Positions 1 through 7,651 of a stretch of 64,000 nucleotides of DNA are shown here, in pieces. The stretch comes from Vibrio fortis (GTDB lineage: Bacteria; Pseudomonadota; Gammaproteobacteria; Enterobacterales; Vibrionaceae): assembly GCF_024347475.1 (NCBI RefSeq), contig NZ_AP025488.1:372001-436000 (forward strand), given 5' to 3'. Under the pieces are notes generated by a model. That model ran no database searches and had not been told where the DNA came from. It saw only the letters and a program-made list of their open reading frames with translations. A program made the position numbers and the translations under genes. How positions within the stretch are numbered: position 1 is the first letter of the stretch; each line of letters begins with the position of its first letter.

Positions 1-1015
1 GCCATGACCAAGCGATCAACAATACTAGGCTGTATATCACCAAGAATATCACGTCGATTTGCATGACTTTTTTCATCTCAGTGTCGCGGCCTTTGAGAGC
101 AACAACTTGATATTGCTGGCTACTGGTTGCAGCAGGGTAGATGTTGAATGCGCCCATTTGACTCATTTTTTGAGACGGTAATGCGGTACTGGCTTGCGGT
201 AGATTGAGAAAGTCGTCAATCAAGGTGATTTTATCTAGCCCATATTGACGCTGCTCGGCAATCTGTTGTTGCTGAGTTGGAGTCAATGGTTGCAGCGAGT
301 GGTAGAGCCATTGTGGCTGGCTTGAGAGAAATACGACCTGGTTGTTGTCGAGTACCACAATGTCGAAACCATCGCTGGTTAGTATCTCTTCAATGTTTTC
401 TAGACTCACTTTTACCGTCAATACCCCAACAATCTCTTGTTTCACGTATAAGGGAGAAGAGAGAAAGTAGCCGCGAACGTTCGATCTCGCACCAAGCCCA
501 ACGTATTGAGAGCTGAGACCGTTGATCGCTTGCGTGAAGTAGGGGCGAAACGCAAAGTTTTCACCAACAAAGGTCTTCGGATCTTGATAGTTACTCGATG
601 CGACAACGGTGCCGCTATCATCGTGGATATAAATGGTGTCGGCCAAGCTTTGGCTCGCCCAGTCTTCTAGCAATAGGTTGAGTTGCTGTGCGGAAGTTTG
701 CCCTGAAAAATACCCGAGTATGCGAGGATCGTGACTCAAAATCGCAGGCACTTGTTTGAACTTGGCGATCTCAGAATCGAGCTGAAGATTGGCTTTGTTC
801 GCTGCCTCTTGCAGTTGTTCTCGAACCAGTCGCTGCTGATACTGCTCGGCTAATAAATGTGTGGCAGCAAAGCCCGCAGCGCCGAGTGACAGTGAAGCGA
901 TAACAAAAGGGGTGAAAAAACGGGATATTTTGTTGGCCAAGGTGAACTCAGAGCTGGTTGAAAGTGTATATAGATTAGCAACATGGCTATCAAAGTACCG
1001 AGATCTTGGTAACAC
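1..1015 (-). CDS. DctB-type sensor histidine kinase, N-terminal part (truncated by window edge)
   Basis: The reverse strand encodes an uninterrupted frame that runs off the left edge. It starts with a membrane segment ([18 protein letters not shown]), continues with an extracytoplasmic sensor region and reaches a second membrane segment ([14 protein letters not shown]) at the edge. The stretch with RPYF, then [16 protein letters not shown], matches the PDC/CACHE sensor of DctB-type kinases that detect C4-dicarboxylates or related acids; this is family knowledge. The kinase core lies outside the window. No ATG is available. The GTG at 1015 (AGG just upstream) and the TTG at 940 are both possible starts, and an in-frame TGA lies just upstream of them. 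The gene is divergent from pdxH. The ligand cannot be read from sequence. Confidence 0.75.
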   Translation of the reverse strand, partial: MLPRSRYFDSHVANLYTLSTSSEFTLANKISRFFTPFVIASLSLGAAGFAATHLLAEQYQQRLVREQLQEAANKANLQLDSEIAKFKQVPAILSHDPRILGYFSGQTSAQQLNLLLEDWASQSLADTIYIHDDSGTVVASSNYQDPKTFVGENFAFRPYFTQAINGLSSQYVGLGARSNVRGYFLSSPLYVKQEIVGVLTVKVSLENIEEILTSDGFDIVVLDNNQVVFLSSQPQWLYHSLQPLTPTQQQQIAEQRQYGLDKITLIDDFLNLPQASTALPSQKMSQMGAFNIYPAATSSQQYQVVALKGRDTEMKKVMQIDVIFLVIYSLVLLIAWSW

Positions 1016-1107
1016 CGAACCTAATAGCCAACACAATCAGGGAGCATGGGCTTGAATTTCCCCAAGCGAAAGCGCAGAATCACAAAAAAATGAAAAGGAG
1101 CAACGAA

Positions 1108-1743
1108 ATGGAACTGAAAGATATTCGCCGTGAATATGCTCAGGGTGGATTGAGACGCAAAGATTTAGCGGCTGATCCTATTGACCAATTTAACCTTTGG
1201 CTTGAGCAGGCTATCGAAGCCAAACTTACCGACCCAACTGCGATGACGGTTGCCACGGTCGATAAGGACGGCCAACCTTTTCAGCGTATTGTGTTGCTAA
1301 AGAATGTCGATCAACAAGGTTTCGTTTTCTACACTAACCTAGGCAGCCGTAAAGCGCAGCAGTTAGAACACAACTGTAAGATCAGCCTGCACTTCCCTTG
1401 GCACCCACTTGAGCGCCAAGTACACATTACTGGTACCGCAGAGAAGCTGAGTGCTGTCGAGAACATGAAGTACTTCTCTTCTCGTCCAAAAGAGAGCCAA
1501 CTGGCGGCAATCGCAAGTAAGCAGAGCAGCCGCATTTCGGCGCGTGGCATCTTGGAAGGCAAATACCTGGAGCTGAAACAGAAATTTGCTAAGGGTGAAA
1601 TCCCAGTGCCAAGTTTCTGGGGTGGCTTCCGTGTTCGAGTCGACAGCATTGAGTTTTGGCAAGGCGGCGAGCACCGTCTGCACGATCGTTTCCTTTTCTC
1701 TCGCCAAGATAACTGCTGGGACATCGACCGACTTGCGCCATAG
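1108..1743 (+). CDS. pdxH: pyridoxine/pyridoxamine 5'-phosphate oxidase
   Basis: PdxH is the FMN enzyme that oxidises pyridoxine or pyridoxamine 5'-phosphate to pyridoxal 5'-phosphate, the last step of vitamin B6 synthesis and salvage. The 211-residue product is close to the usual length of about 218. It begins [10 protein letters not shown] and carries family hallmarks: RIVLLKNVD and [10 protein letters not shown] (FMN binding), [10 protein letters not shown], and the C-terminal [12 protein letters not shown] and WDIDRLAP signatures. The ATG at 1108 is chosen because AAAAGGAG lies 7 bases upstream. The longer upstream reading has no homology-like content. The gene is monocistronic and followed by a strong terminator. 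Confidence 0.97.
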   Translation: MELKDIRREYAQGGLRRKDLAADPIDQFNLWLEQAIEAKLTDPTAMTVATVDKDGQPFQRIVLLKNVDQQGFVFYTNLGSRKAQQLEHNCKISLHFPWHPLERQVHITGTAEKLSAVENMKYFSSRPKESQLAAIASKQSSRISARGILEGKYLELKQKFAKGEIPVPSFWGGFRVRVDSIEFWQGGEHRLHDRFLFSRQDNCWDIDRLAP

Positions 1744-1783
1744 TTAAGCTCATCGAACAGAGTTTATTAAAACTAAATACATA

Positions 1784-1825
1784 AACACCGCGCTGTAACC
1801 TTAAAGGCTAGCGCGGTGTTTTTTT
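1784..1825 (+). terminator. rho-independent terminator of pdxH
   Basis: An 11-bp perfect stem (AACACCGCGCT at 1784-1794 and its complement at 1810-1820) is followed directly by a T run. It ends the pdxH transcript before the convergent vqmA gene. Confidence 0.9.
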
Positions 1826-1913
1826 ATGGCTTTTGAGAGGAGACAGTAGAAACAGAACAACCAATCTTCATCAAGCGTTGTGAGTCATATTGGGTGCATG
1901 TTGAACATCATGA

Positions 1914-2648
1914 CTAATCCGTCACCGTCACTTCACTATGCAGTACCACAGAAATCTGCCTATTGAGCAAGCTTTCGGGAATCACGGACCCAAGACCTGA
2001 GTCCAATGCAAACTCAATCAATTGGCTCTTACTGTTAGCATCAAATTTTTGCTTGAGGCGTGCCACGTGTCCCTCAACCGTTTTGATCGAAATCGTCAGG
2101 ATCTGTGCAATGTACTGAGGCTTCTTTCCAAATAGCAGTAAAAACAGTACTTCGGACTCGCGTGAAGTGAGTTTTTTATTGAGCTTTGATTGTCTCGGCT
2201 CTGAGCCCGCAATCGAACCATCACATTTCTTGGCAGTGGTCGCTTGGCAAACCCAGTGACCCACCTCTAAAATGGCAGTGTCGGTCAGCTCTTGACCATA
2301 GAAGATGGTGCCCTGTACTTCACCGTCGTCGTCGAGCCAAGGTGTTTTGGTAAAAATATGGGCGTGCCAACGACCATCAGGGTAAGGGTGAATATCTAGA
2401 ATTTTTAAAGTCTTACGTGTTTCCATCACGTATTTATCTTGCGCTCTGAAGTCCTGCGCACATTCCGTTGTTTGGCTTGGCATATCGAAGTCTGTCAAAC
2501 CTGCGCAGTTTTGGCTGTCGGTTAAACCGATCAGTCGATTATAGGCCTGGTTAGCGTAAACAAAGACAGAGTCAGTATCTTTGCATCCCCAGCAGCCCGG
2601 TAATTGTTCAAACAGAGAGCGTTGTATTGAGTTAAGTGTTTTCGACAA
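1914..2648 (-). CDS. vqmA: quorum-sensing receptor/transcription factor VqmA (PAS + LuxR-type HTH)
   Basis: This 244-residue protein has an N-terminal PAS fold (residues about 10-125, with LPGCWGCKD, DFDMPSQT and IFTKTPW) and a C-terminal LuxR-type helix-turn-helix (about 160-225, with LTSRESEVLF and KTVEGHVARLKQKF). Length, motifs and location match VqmA, the cytoplasmic receptor of the Vibrio autoinducer DPO, which activates the sRNA gene vqmR. Direct support here is a vqmR-like sRNA gene and a G-run/C-run palindrome immediately upstream on the same strand. The only plausible start is TTG at 2648, with no strong ribosome binding site, so translation may be weak or depend on the leader. The gene converges on pdxH. 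DPO synthesis (threonine dehydrogenase) is not encoded in this window. Confidence 0.9.
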   Translation of the reverse strand: MSKTLNSIQRSLFEQLPGCWGCKDTDSVFVYANQAYNRLIGLTDSQNCAGLTDFDMPSQTTECAQDFRAQDKYVMETRKTLKILDIHPYPDGRWHAHIFTKTPWLDDDGEVQGTIFYGQELTDTAILEVGHWVCQATTAKKCDGSIAGSEPRQSKLNKKLTSRESEVLFLLLFGKKPQYIAQILTISIKTVEGHVARLKQKFDANSKSQLIEFALDSGLGSVIPESLLNRQISVVLHSEVTVTD

Positions 2649-2729
2649 AATATTATCTCAGCTTCGGAACTAAGTTAATGATATCAGTTTCTTATAACGC
2701 TGTATTGAAAATTAGTGGGATCCTTTCGA

Positions 2730-2758
2730 AACGATGATCAAGGGAACGATGATCAAGG
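2730..2758. repeat. tandem 14-bp direct repeat in the vqmA leader
   Basis: AACGATGATCAAGG occurs at 2730-2743 and again at 2745-2758, a 15-bp period. It lies between the vqmR terminator and the vqmA start. It may be a regulator site or a recent duplication. No function is known to me. Confidence 0.6.
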
Positions 2759-2831
2759 CTGAGGAGGGATCTAAGGTTGGGGGATGGGTGAAATGATATT
2801 AATAATTGAGTCGCAAGAGCATATTTAAGGC

Positions 2832-2862
2832 AAAAAAAAGCCAGCCTGAAGACGGGCTGGCT
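2832..2862 (-). terminator. VqmR 3' terminator
   Basis: On the minus strand an 8-bp GC-rich stem (plus-strand arms 2839-2846 and 2855-2862) with a seven- or eight-base loop is followed by a run of Ts. It forms the 3' end of VqmR; read-through would enter vqmA. Confidence 0.9.
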
Positions 2863-2972
2863 AAAGACAAGTTCTGCCTTGTCGACGTGTAGAAGATTTC
2901 AGATTAATCCACGAGGGTCATGCAAATTAACCTGAGGTATCAGTGAGATACCCAGAGTGACTTACTACTCTG
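2832..2972 (-). ncRNA. vqmR: VqmR small RNA
   Basis: VqmR is an Hfq-dependent sRNA of about 140 nt, activated by VqmA-DPO; it represses vpsT and other biofilm genes in V. cholerae. On the minus strand there is a -10-like TAAATT (2979-2984). A start near 2972 gives a transcript of about 141 nt, ending in a classic terminator whose stem is AGCCAGCC/GGCTGGCT followed by eight Ts. No open reading frame fits the region. The interior has a stem GGTATCTCACTGATACC and a single-stranded stretch suited to base pairing. Identity rests on length, the VqmA-like box upstream, and its place directly ahead of vqmA. The 5' end is inferred. Confidence 0.82.
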
Positions 2973-3005
2973 TCGACAAATTTACTCCTAGGAGTGCAAA
3001 TGCAT

Positions 3006-3022
3006 AAGGGGGGAATTCCCCT
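3006..3022 (-). promoter_or_regulatory. VqmA-box-like palindrome in the vqmR promoter
   Basis: AAGGGGGGAATTCCCCT contains the perfect palindrome GGGGAATTCCCC (3010-3021). It resembles the G-run/C-run palindrome that VqmA binds in the V. cholerae vqmR promoter. It lies about 34-50 bases upstream of the inferred start and touches a poor -35 element, as expected for an activator-dependent promoter. Confidence 0.75.
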
Positions 3023-3094
3023 ATAAACCAGACTCAATGCGACAAATGAGAGTTTAGAGTCCGGTTTTGTGCCACTGAGTGAGTTATCGAGAAC

Positions 3095-4924
3095 TTATAG
3101 CTCTCGTAATACCCTAAAGCCTAGGTGATTGGCCGCAGTTGTTGGCGGAACGTACAGTTCAGTGAAGACCTTCGCCTCTTCTGGAGAGAAGCTCCACGCA
3201 CCACCTTTCGCGATGCCTTTCTGGTTGGTTGTCCATTCCCACACATTACCAACCATGTCGTAGAACCCAGTTGGAGTCGGTAAGAATGATTTCACTGGCG
3301 AGGTGCTCACGTTTGACCATGGTGTCCCTGCCCAGCCTGTATTGGCTTTGCCTGAGCGAAATTCGTTACCCCACCAGAAGTTGGTGTCTTGGCCTGCACG
3401 TGCTGCCGCTTCCCACTCCTGTGGAGTAGGTAGACGATAGGTAAAGCCTGTTTTTTTAGATAACCAACGCGTGTAAGCCTTGGCATCGTTTTGACTGACA
3501 CAGACCACAGGTGAGCTGTCAGCTTGCTTAAAGCCAGGGTTTCGCCAGTAACTATTAGACACGGCTGTGATCTCGGTATTGGCGAAGGTGTCGCAAGTGT
3601 TCATTAACTCTGCGTCTGTTTGGTAGCCAGTACTATCGATGAAGACTTTAAAGTCTTGAACTTGGGTTGGTGTTGCCGCGAGAGCAAATGGCTTTTTGAT
3701 CGTCACTTGTTTGGCATTATTCTCACCTAACAGGTAGCGACCCGCGCCAACAACAATCATTTCTGGGCTTTGGTTATCATCACCCATAGGGTCAGCAAAC
3801 TTGCTGCCGACGTTGAGCTTATTTTGCTTAGCTTGCAGAACGGCTCTTAGGTTGTGATCGCGAGAGATTTTAAGCTCTTGATGGAAAGAGAGATAACCCT
3901 CTTTTTTAATCGTCACCATGTGTTGACCTGTTGGTAACATTACTTCAACTGGCGTGCTACCGTAGTTAACACCATTGATTGAAACCTTGTCGTTGTACTG
4001 GTTTGAACGGACCACCAAGTTAACCCAAGCGACCTCTTTTTGCTGGTCGTCGGCTTTCTGGTCGGTTGCTGTAAAGCAGTGAGATGATTGAATGCCAAGC
4101 AGGCGACAAGGTGTGTTCTTGTCTGGACGAGTTTCTAGGCTTGCGGTGATGTTTGCTTGGTAACGGTTTTCGGCACCAAACCCTGAGCTTGTTACTTTGT
4201 GTTGTAGAACGTGAATGTTGAGCGATGTCGATGCCAAATGCTCTTTCGCTTTTTTTGATTCTGTAGCGTTGTCGATCACACTGTTCTGGAACTGCTCGAC
4301 AGCTTTTTGAAGCGCCAATGTCACCGTTTGATCCGAACACTGCGCTAGTGTCATATCATCGCTGCAGCGGTTGGTAAAACTAACTGTTTTCTCCTCAGCT
4401 TTGGTGATTTCACCTCTAAGTCGGTCTGCTCTCGCTCGCAGTTTACCCTTGTTCAGATCTGCGATTAACGCTTCAATTGCACTCTTTTCTGTTTGGAAAG
4501 CCTCTAGCTCCATCATCAACGCGTGTTGCTTTTGCTCTGAGTCAGAAACAGCAAGTTTTCCTTCTTTTACCAATTTCCAAGCATCTTGGAACTGGTTTTG
4601 AGCGGGCGATATATCGAAATCTGGCTCATCAATCATGCGGCTATAGTCTTGCTCTAGGCTTGCCTTCGCAACGGTAAGCTTTTGCTCAGATTGTTCAGAT
4701 AACTGAGTAAGACGGGCGATTTGCTGTGCTTGAATGTCAATTTGGTTCTGTTTGTCCGCAATCTTCTTCTCGACAGCCGCCAAATCGGCATGTTTGTCGA
4801 AAAGTGAGCTTTCAATGTTGATGACAGAGGCGGTGACTACGGGTGGTGTCTCTTCAGCGACAACAGCTGGAGTCATTAAACTAGGAGCAAGTGCAAACAG
4901 TAGAGTGGGTAAACCTTGGCGCAT
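3095..4924 (-). CDS. exported coiled-coil/PEGA protein with C-terminal FGE-sulfatase (SUMF1) domain
   Basis: The 609-residue product has a signal peptide (MRQGLPTLLFALAPSLMTPAVVA), then a long charged coiled-coil region (about 35-270). A PEGA-type beta domain follows (about 300-365, with VSINGVNYGSTPVEVMLPTG and VTIKKEGY). The C-terminus is a formylglycine-generating-enzyme-like domain (about 387-609, with YRLPTPQEWEAAARAG, GFYDMVGNVWEWT, GGAWSF and GFRVLREL). The domain family includes nonheme-iron and C-type-lectin-like binding folds, so enzymatic activity is not assured. It acts outside the cytoplasm. Residues 1-370 are clearly homologous to the next gene upstream, with shared motifs such as VRSNQYNDKVSINGVNYGST. 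The substrate is unknown. Confidence 0.8.
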   Translation of the reverse strand: MRQGLPTLLFALAPSLMTPAVVAEETPPVVTASVINIESSLFDKHADLAAVEKKIADKQNQIDIQAQQIARLTQLSEQSEQKLTVAKASLEQDYSRMIDEPDFDISPAQNQFQDAWKLVKEGKLAVSDSEQKQHALMMELEAFQTEKSAIEALIADLNKGKLRARADRLRGEITKAEEKTVSFTNRCSDDMTLAQCSDQTVTLALQKAVEQFQNSVIDNATESKKAKEHLASTSLNIHVLQHKVTSSGFGAENRYQANITASLETRPDKNTPCRLLGIQSSHCFTATDQKADDQQKEVAWVNLVVRSNQYNDKVSINGVNYGSTPVEVMLPTGQHMVTIKKEGYLSFHQELKISRDHNLRAVLQAKQNKLNVGSKFADPMGDDNQSPEMIVVGAGRYLLGENNAKQVTIKKPFALAATPTQVQDFKVFIDSTGYQTDAELMNTCDTFANTEITAVSNSYWRNPGFKQADSSPVVCVSQNDAKAYTRWLSKKTGFTYRLPTPQEWEAAARAGQDTNFWWGNEFRSGKANTGWAGTPWSNVSTSPVKSFLPTPTGFYDMVGNVWEWTTNQKGIAKGGAWSFSPEEAKVFTELYVPPTTAANHLGFRVLREL

Positions 4925-5026
4925 GGTGGGCTACTTCATTCGTAAATGGGTGAATCAAATGTGTAAGCGAAAGCCATATTGGCTGCAGTTGAGTCGTATC
5001 ACTATCAACACAATGGAGAGTTATAT

Positions 5027-5060
5027 ATCGGCTTAGTTCTGTAATAGCACTAAGCCGATA
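5027..5060. repeat. inverted repeat between the two PEGA genes
   Basis: TATCGGCTTAGT (5027-5038) and ACTAAGCCGATA (5049-5060) form a perfect 12-bp stem with a 10-base loop. There is no clear T run on either side. It lies in the 144-bp space between two same-strand genes and may attenuate or process the transcript. Confidence 0.6.
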
Positions 5061-5068
5061 GACAGGTT

Positions 5069-6172
5069 TTAGCTTTCCTTGTTTGGAAGAAGCTTAACCC
5101 AGATAGTATCGCTGCCGTTGACGGTTACTGTGCGGTTGTAAGATTCGTAACCTTGTTTTGAAACAGTGACTTGGTGGCGACCGCTTGGTAGTGCAACCTG
5201 AAGAGGTGTACTGCCATACTTGATACCGTTGATGGTCACAGAGTCATTGTATTGGTCAGAACGCACGGTCACGTTGGCCCATTGCTTATTGTTCTTGTCA
5301 GTCGTTGCCGTGTCATTGCCCGTTAAACAGTAGCGTGTTGATACGTTCAACAGGTTACATGCGGCAATGGCTTCTGGTTTTGCTTGCAGCTGAGCTTGCA
5401 TTTGCATGAAGTACGAGTTGTTACCAGAGAAGCCACTCTTGATCGGTTGGCTGTCTTGAACATGGATATTCAGTTGAACACCCTGCAAGTTTTGTTTTGC
5501 TAATGTGCTTTCTGTGAGCTGCTCAAGCAATTGGCTCTTGAACGTTTGAACCGCTTTTTGGTTGGTTAGGTATTTACCTTGAGCGGTACACTCACCCAGT
5601 GTCATTGTCGACGCACAAGTGGTGGTGTAGCTGGTTTCTAGAACGGCACTTTCGCGCAGTTCTGTTGCAATACGTTTTACACGTGCTTCAACTTTTAGCT
5701 CTTTTAGATTGGCCAACTCATTGTTCAGACGAGCTTGCTTTTGCTTGATTTGAGAAAGGTGAATTTCGCTCTCGTTGATCGCTTGTTGGTTGTCTAGCTG
5801 AGCCGATTGATTCTCTTTAACGGCTGCCCAAGCATCTTGGTAGCTTTTCTGAAAAGAGATGAGATCGGTTTCTGGATCTTCGAGTAGACGGCTGTATTGT
5901 TTATCGAGTGCAGACTTGGCTCTATTGCGTTTTGCCTTGAGTTCTTCACCCTCACGCACCAATTTGCTGTTCTTGTTTTGTAGCTCTTTTAGTGTCTCAG
6001 TAGCCGATACTTGTGTCGCTGAAATACGCTCAATATCTGAGTTCTTGTCGGTGAGTTTTGCATCGATAGCTGAAACGGGATCGACTTGATTCAGTTCTTC
6101 AGCTGATACCGATGCAGATACCCAAAGAGGGGATAGCGCAAGCAAAAGCGCTGAAATTCGAAAGTTAGTCAT
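5069..6172 (-). CDS. exported coiled-coil protein with C-terminal PEGA domain
   Basis: This 367-residue protein is a shorter paralogue of the downstream 609-residue protein: signal peptide (MTNFRISALLLALSPLWVSASVSA), a coiled-coil segment (about 35-260), then a PEGA domain (about 295-362, with VTINGIKYGSTPLQVALPSG and VTVSKQGY). It ends where the paralogue continues into its FGE-like domain. The ATG at 6172 is preferred over the TTG at 6184 because AGGGAC lies a few bases upstream and the signal peptide follows directly. The two genes probably arose by tandem duplication and are likely co-transcribed. PEGA domains occur in surface-associated proteins; the molecular role here is unknown. Confidence 0.78.
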   Translation of the reverse strand: MTNFRISALLLALSPLWVSASVSAEELNQVDPVSAIDAKLTDKNSDIERISATQVSATETLKELQNKNSKLVREGEELKAKRNRAKSALDKQYSRLLEDPETDLISFQKSYQDAWAAVKENQSAQLDNQQAINESEIHLSQIKQKQARLNNELANLKELKVEARVKRIATELRESAVLETSYTTTCASTMTLGECTAQGKYLTNQKAVQTFKSQLLEQLTESTLAKQNLQGVQLNIHVQDSQPIKSGFSGNNSYFMQMQAQLQAKPEAIAACNLLNVSTRYCLTGNDTATTDKNNKQWANVTVRSDQYNDSVTINGIKYGSTPLQVALPSGRHQVTVSKQGYESYNRTVTVNGSDTIWVKLLPNKES

Positions 6173-6488
6173 AGGTCCCTGCAACTTATAGATTGAAATT
6201 GGCTCGGTGATAAAGTGTCTACTTCCTAGTTGTAAGTCACTAGTTTATTAGCAATTAACACAGTACCCGACTTTATACCGTTTTATTCCCTTGCAATCTA
6301 CTCAAATAGGTAGACTTATTACTAATTTTTATAAATTGAAGGTGATTTATTTGAGCTATATACGAAAATTTTCCGCAATGCTCTATCGATGAGATTCTCA
6401 ATTATGAGTCAAGCAGGGCAGGAGTGGCGGCTCATTTTACTCTGGGTACTAAAAGTTGGTTTTACACTCCCCGTAGTTTATACACTCT

Positions 6489-6572
6489 TGATCATCTTTC
6501 CGGAGGCATGATCACCGTGATCGCAATAATGATCATTTGGTTATTGCGTGTGCTAAATGACTCTCATGATCA
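6489..6572. promoter_or_regulatory. four TGATCA boxes upstream of the AraC-type gene
   Basis: The gap 6173-6641 holds no convincing gene. Within it TGATCA occurs at 6489, 6509, 6530 and 6567, with a TGATCG at 6518. The first three are 20-21 bp apart, two helical turns, which fits cooperative binding on one DNA face. The binding protein is unknown; the adjacent AraC-type protein is one candidate. The rest of the gap is AT-rich and presumably holds the promoters of the divergent genes. Confidence 0.45.
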
Positions 6573-6641
6573 TTTACAAATTCATCTTGGGCTAAAATCA
6601 GAGTATTATTCCCGATCTGTAACTATCAAAACTGTTTCGAC

Positions 6642-7466
6642 ATGCCAAAATTACCCATCATGCCCAATCTCGATCTTTCACCGCTAGGCTTATCAGGCCC
6701 TCGCCCTGCTGAGATCGTGACTCTGCCATCTCATATGGATTGTCACGAGCATCAGTATTCGCAAGTGGTGATCGGGCTAAAAGGGCAAGCCGAGTTTGAA
6801 GTCAGTGGTAAGGGCAATTTAGTCGGTCCGGGTCAAGGTTGTGTGGTAACGGCTTGCTCTGATCATGCTTTCGGTGGTGTGGTTGGCCAATCGGACATCT
6901 TGGTGTTGAATATGCCTCTGCCAAGTAATGACGACCCTTTGATGTTAGAGAAAATCAATCAGCTTGCGTCTTCCAATGTTTACTTTCAATTGGATGGGCA
7001 GATCCAAAAGCTGATTCAGATGCTTGTGCAAGAGATGCAAGCGAGCCCAGATGATCTGTTGCTAAGCCGCGCCTGCAATGACACCGTGATCGCACTGTTG
7101 CAGCGTCATATCTCCGAATTTGAAACGTCCGTTAAAGAGTCACGCTTTGATCTTGAAGCGCTTGATCGCTATATCGAGCAACATTTAGCAAATAAGATCT
7201 CAGTGGCACAATTGGCGGGTAGCGTGTTTTTAGGTGAGAGCCAGTTCCATATGCTGTTTAAAGAGCAGATGGGCATTACGCCACATCAATATGTGCTAGG
7301 TAAGCGAATTGACCGCGCTCGCCGCTTAATTGAACAAGGAAACCTTAGCCTCGGTCAGGTTGCTGAGTTGGCTGGTTTCTCTGGTCAATCCTCCTTTACC
7401 CACACTTTTTCCCGCCTTCAGGGGATGTCACCATCTCAATACAAAAAGCAAATAAGTGTTAAATAG
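6642..7466 (+). CDS. AraC-family transcriptional regulator, probably of the put genes
   Basis: The 274-residue product has an N-terminal cupin-like sensing domain (about 20-110, with HEHQYSQVVIGLKGQAEFEV) and a C-terminal AraC double helix-turn-helix (about 170-272). The second carries VFLGESQFHMLFKEQMGITPHQY and the signature LSLGQVAELAGFSGQSSFTHTF. Such proteins activate adjacent catabolic genes in response to a small ligand. It lies 185 bp upstream of putA in the same direction, so control of proline catabolism is likely; this is inference. The first ATG (6642) has a weak ribosome binding site and a second in-frame ATG follows 18 bases later. Confidence 0.85.
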   Translation: MPKLPIMPNLDLSPLGLSGPRPAEIVTLPSHMDCHEHQYSQVVIGLKGQAEFEVSGKGNLVGPGQGCVVTACSDHAFGGVVGQSDILVLNMPLPSNDDPLMLEKINQLASSNVYFQLDGQIQKLIQMLVQEMQASPDDLLLSRACNDTVIALLQRHISEFETSVKESRFDLEALDRYIEQHLANKISVAQLAGSVFLGESQFHMLFKEQMGITPHQYVLGKRIDRARRLIEQGNLSLGQVAELAGFSGQSSFTHTFSRLQGMSPSQYKKQISVK

Positions 7467-7651
7467 TGAAACAAAACGGCACATTCGTTTGAAGTTTCAT
7501 ATGTGATGATGTTTTTGTTTTGTTAATAAAGCGAGTTTTTAGCAAAAAACTCGGAGTTTTTGACAAGTATTCCTTATATACTCTCAATACACTGCAGCCA
7601 TTGTAGAAATCTCGGACGTTTTTTGTTCGGGTGTGAGATTAAGGAAAACGC

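Noticed and set aside
1006..1107. Longer N-terminus for PdxH
   Set aside because: The strong AAAAGGAG site and family start support 1108; the extra residues are not family-like and overlap the divergent gene's start region.
6424..6687. 87-residue open frame on the plus strand
   Set aside because: It overlaps the AraC-type gene start and the TGATCA boxes, lacks a ribosome binding site and has no domain-like sequence.
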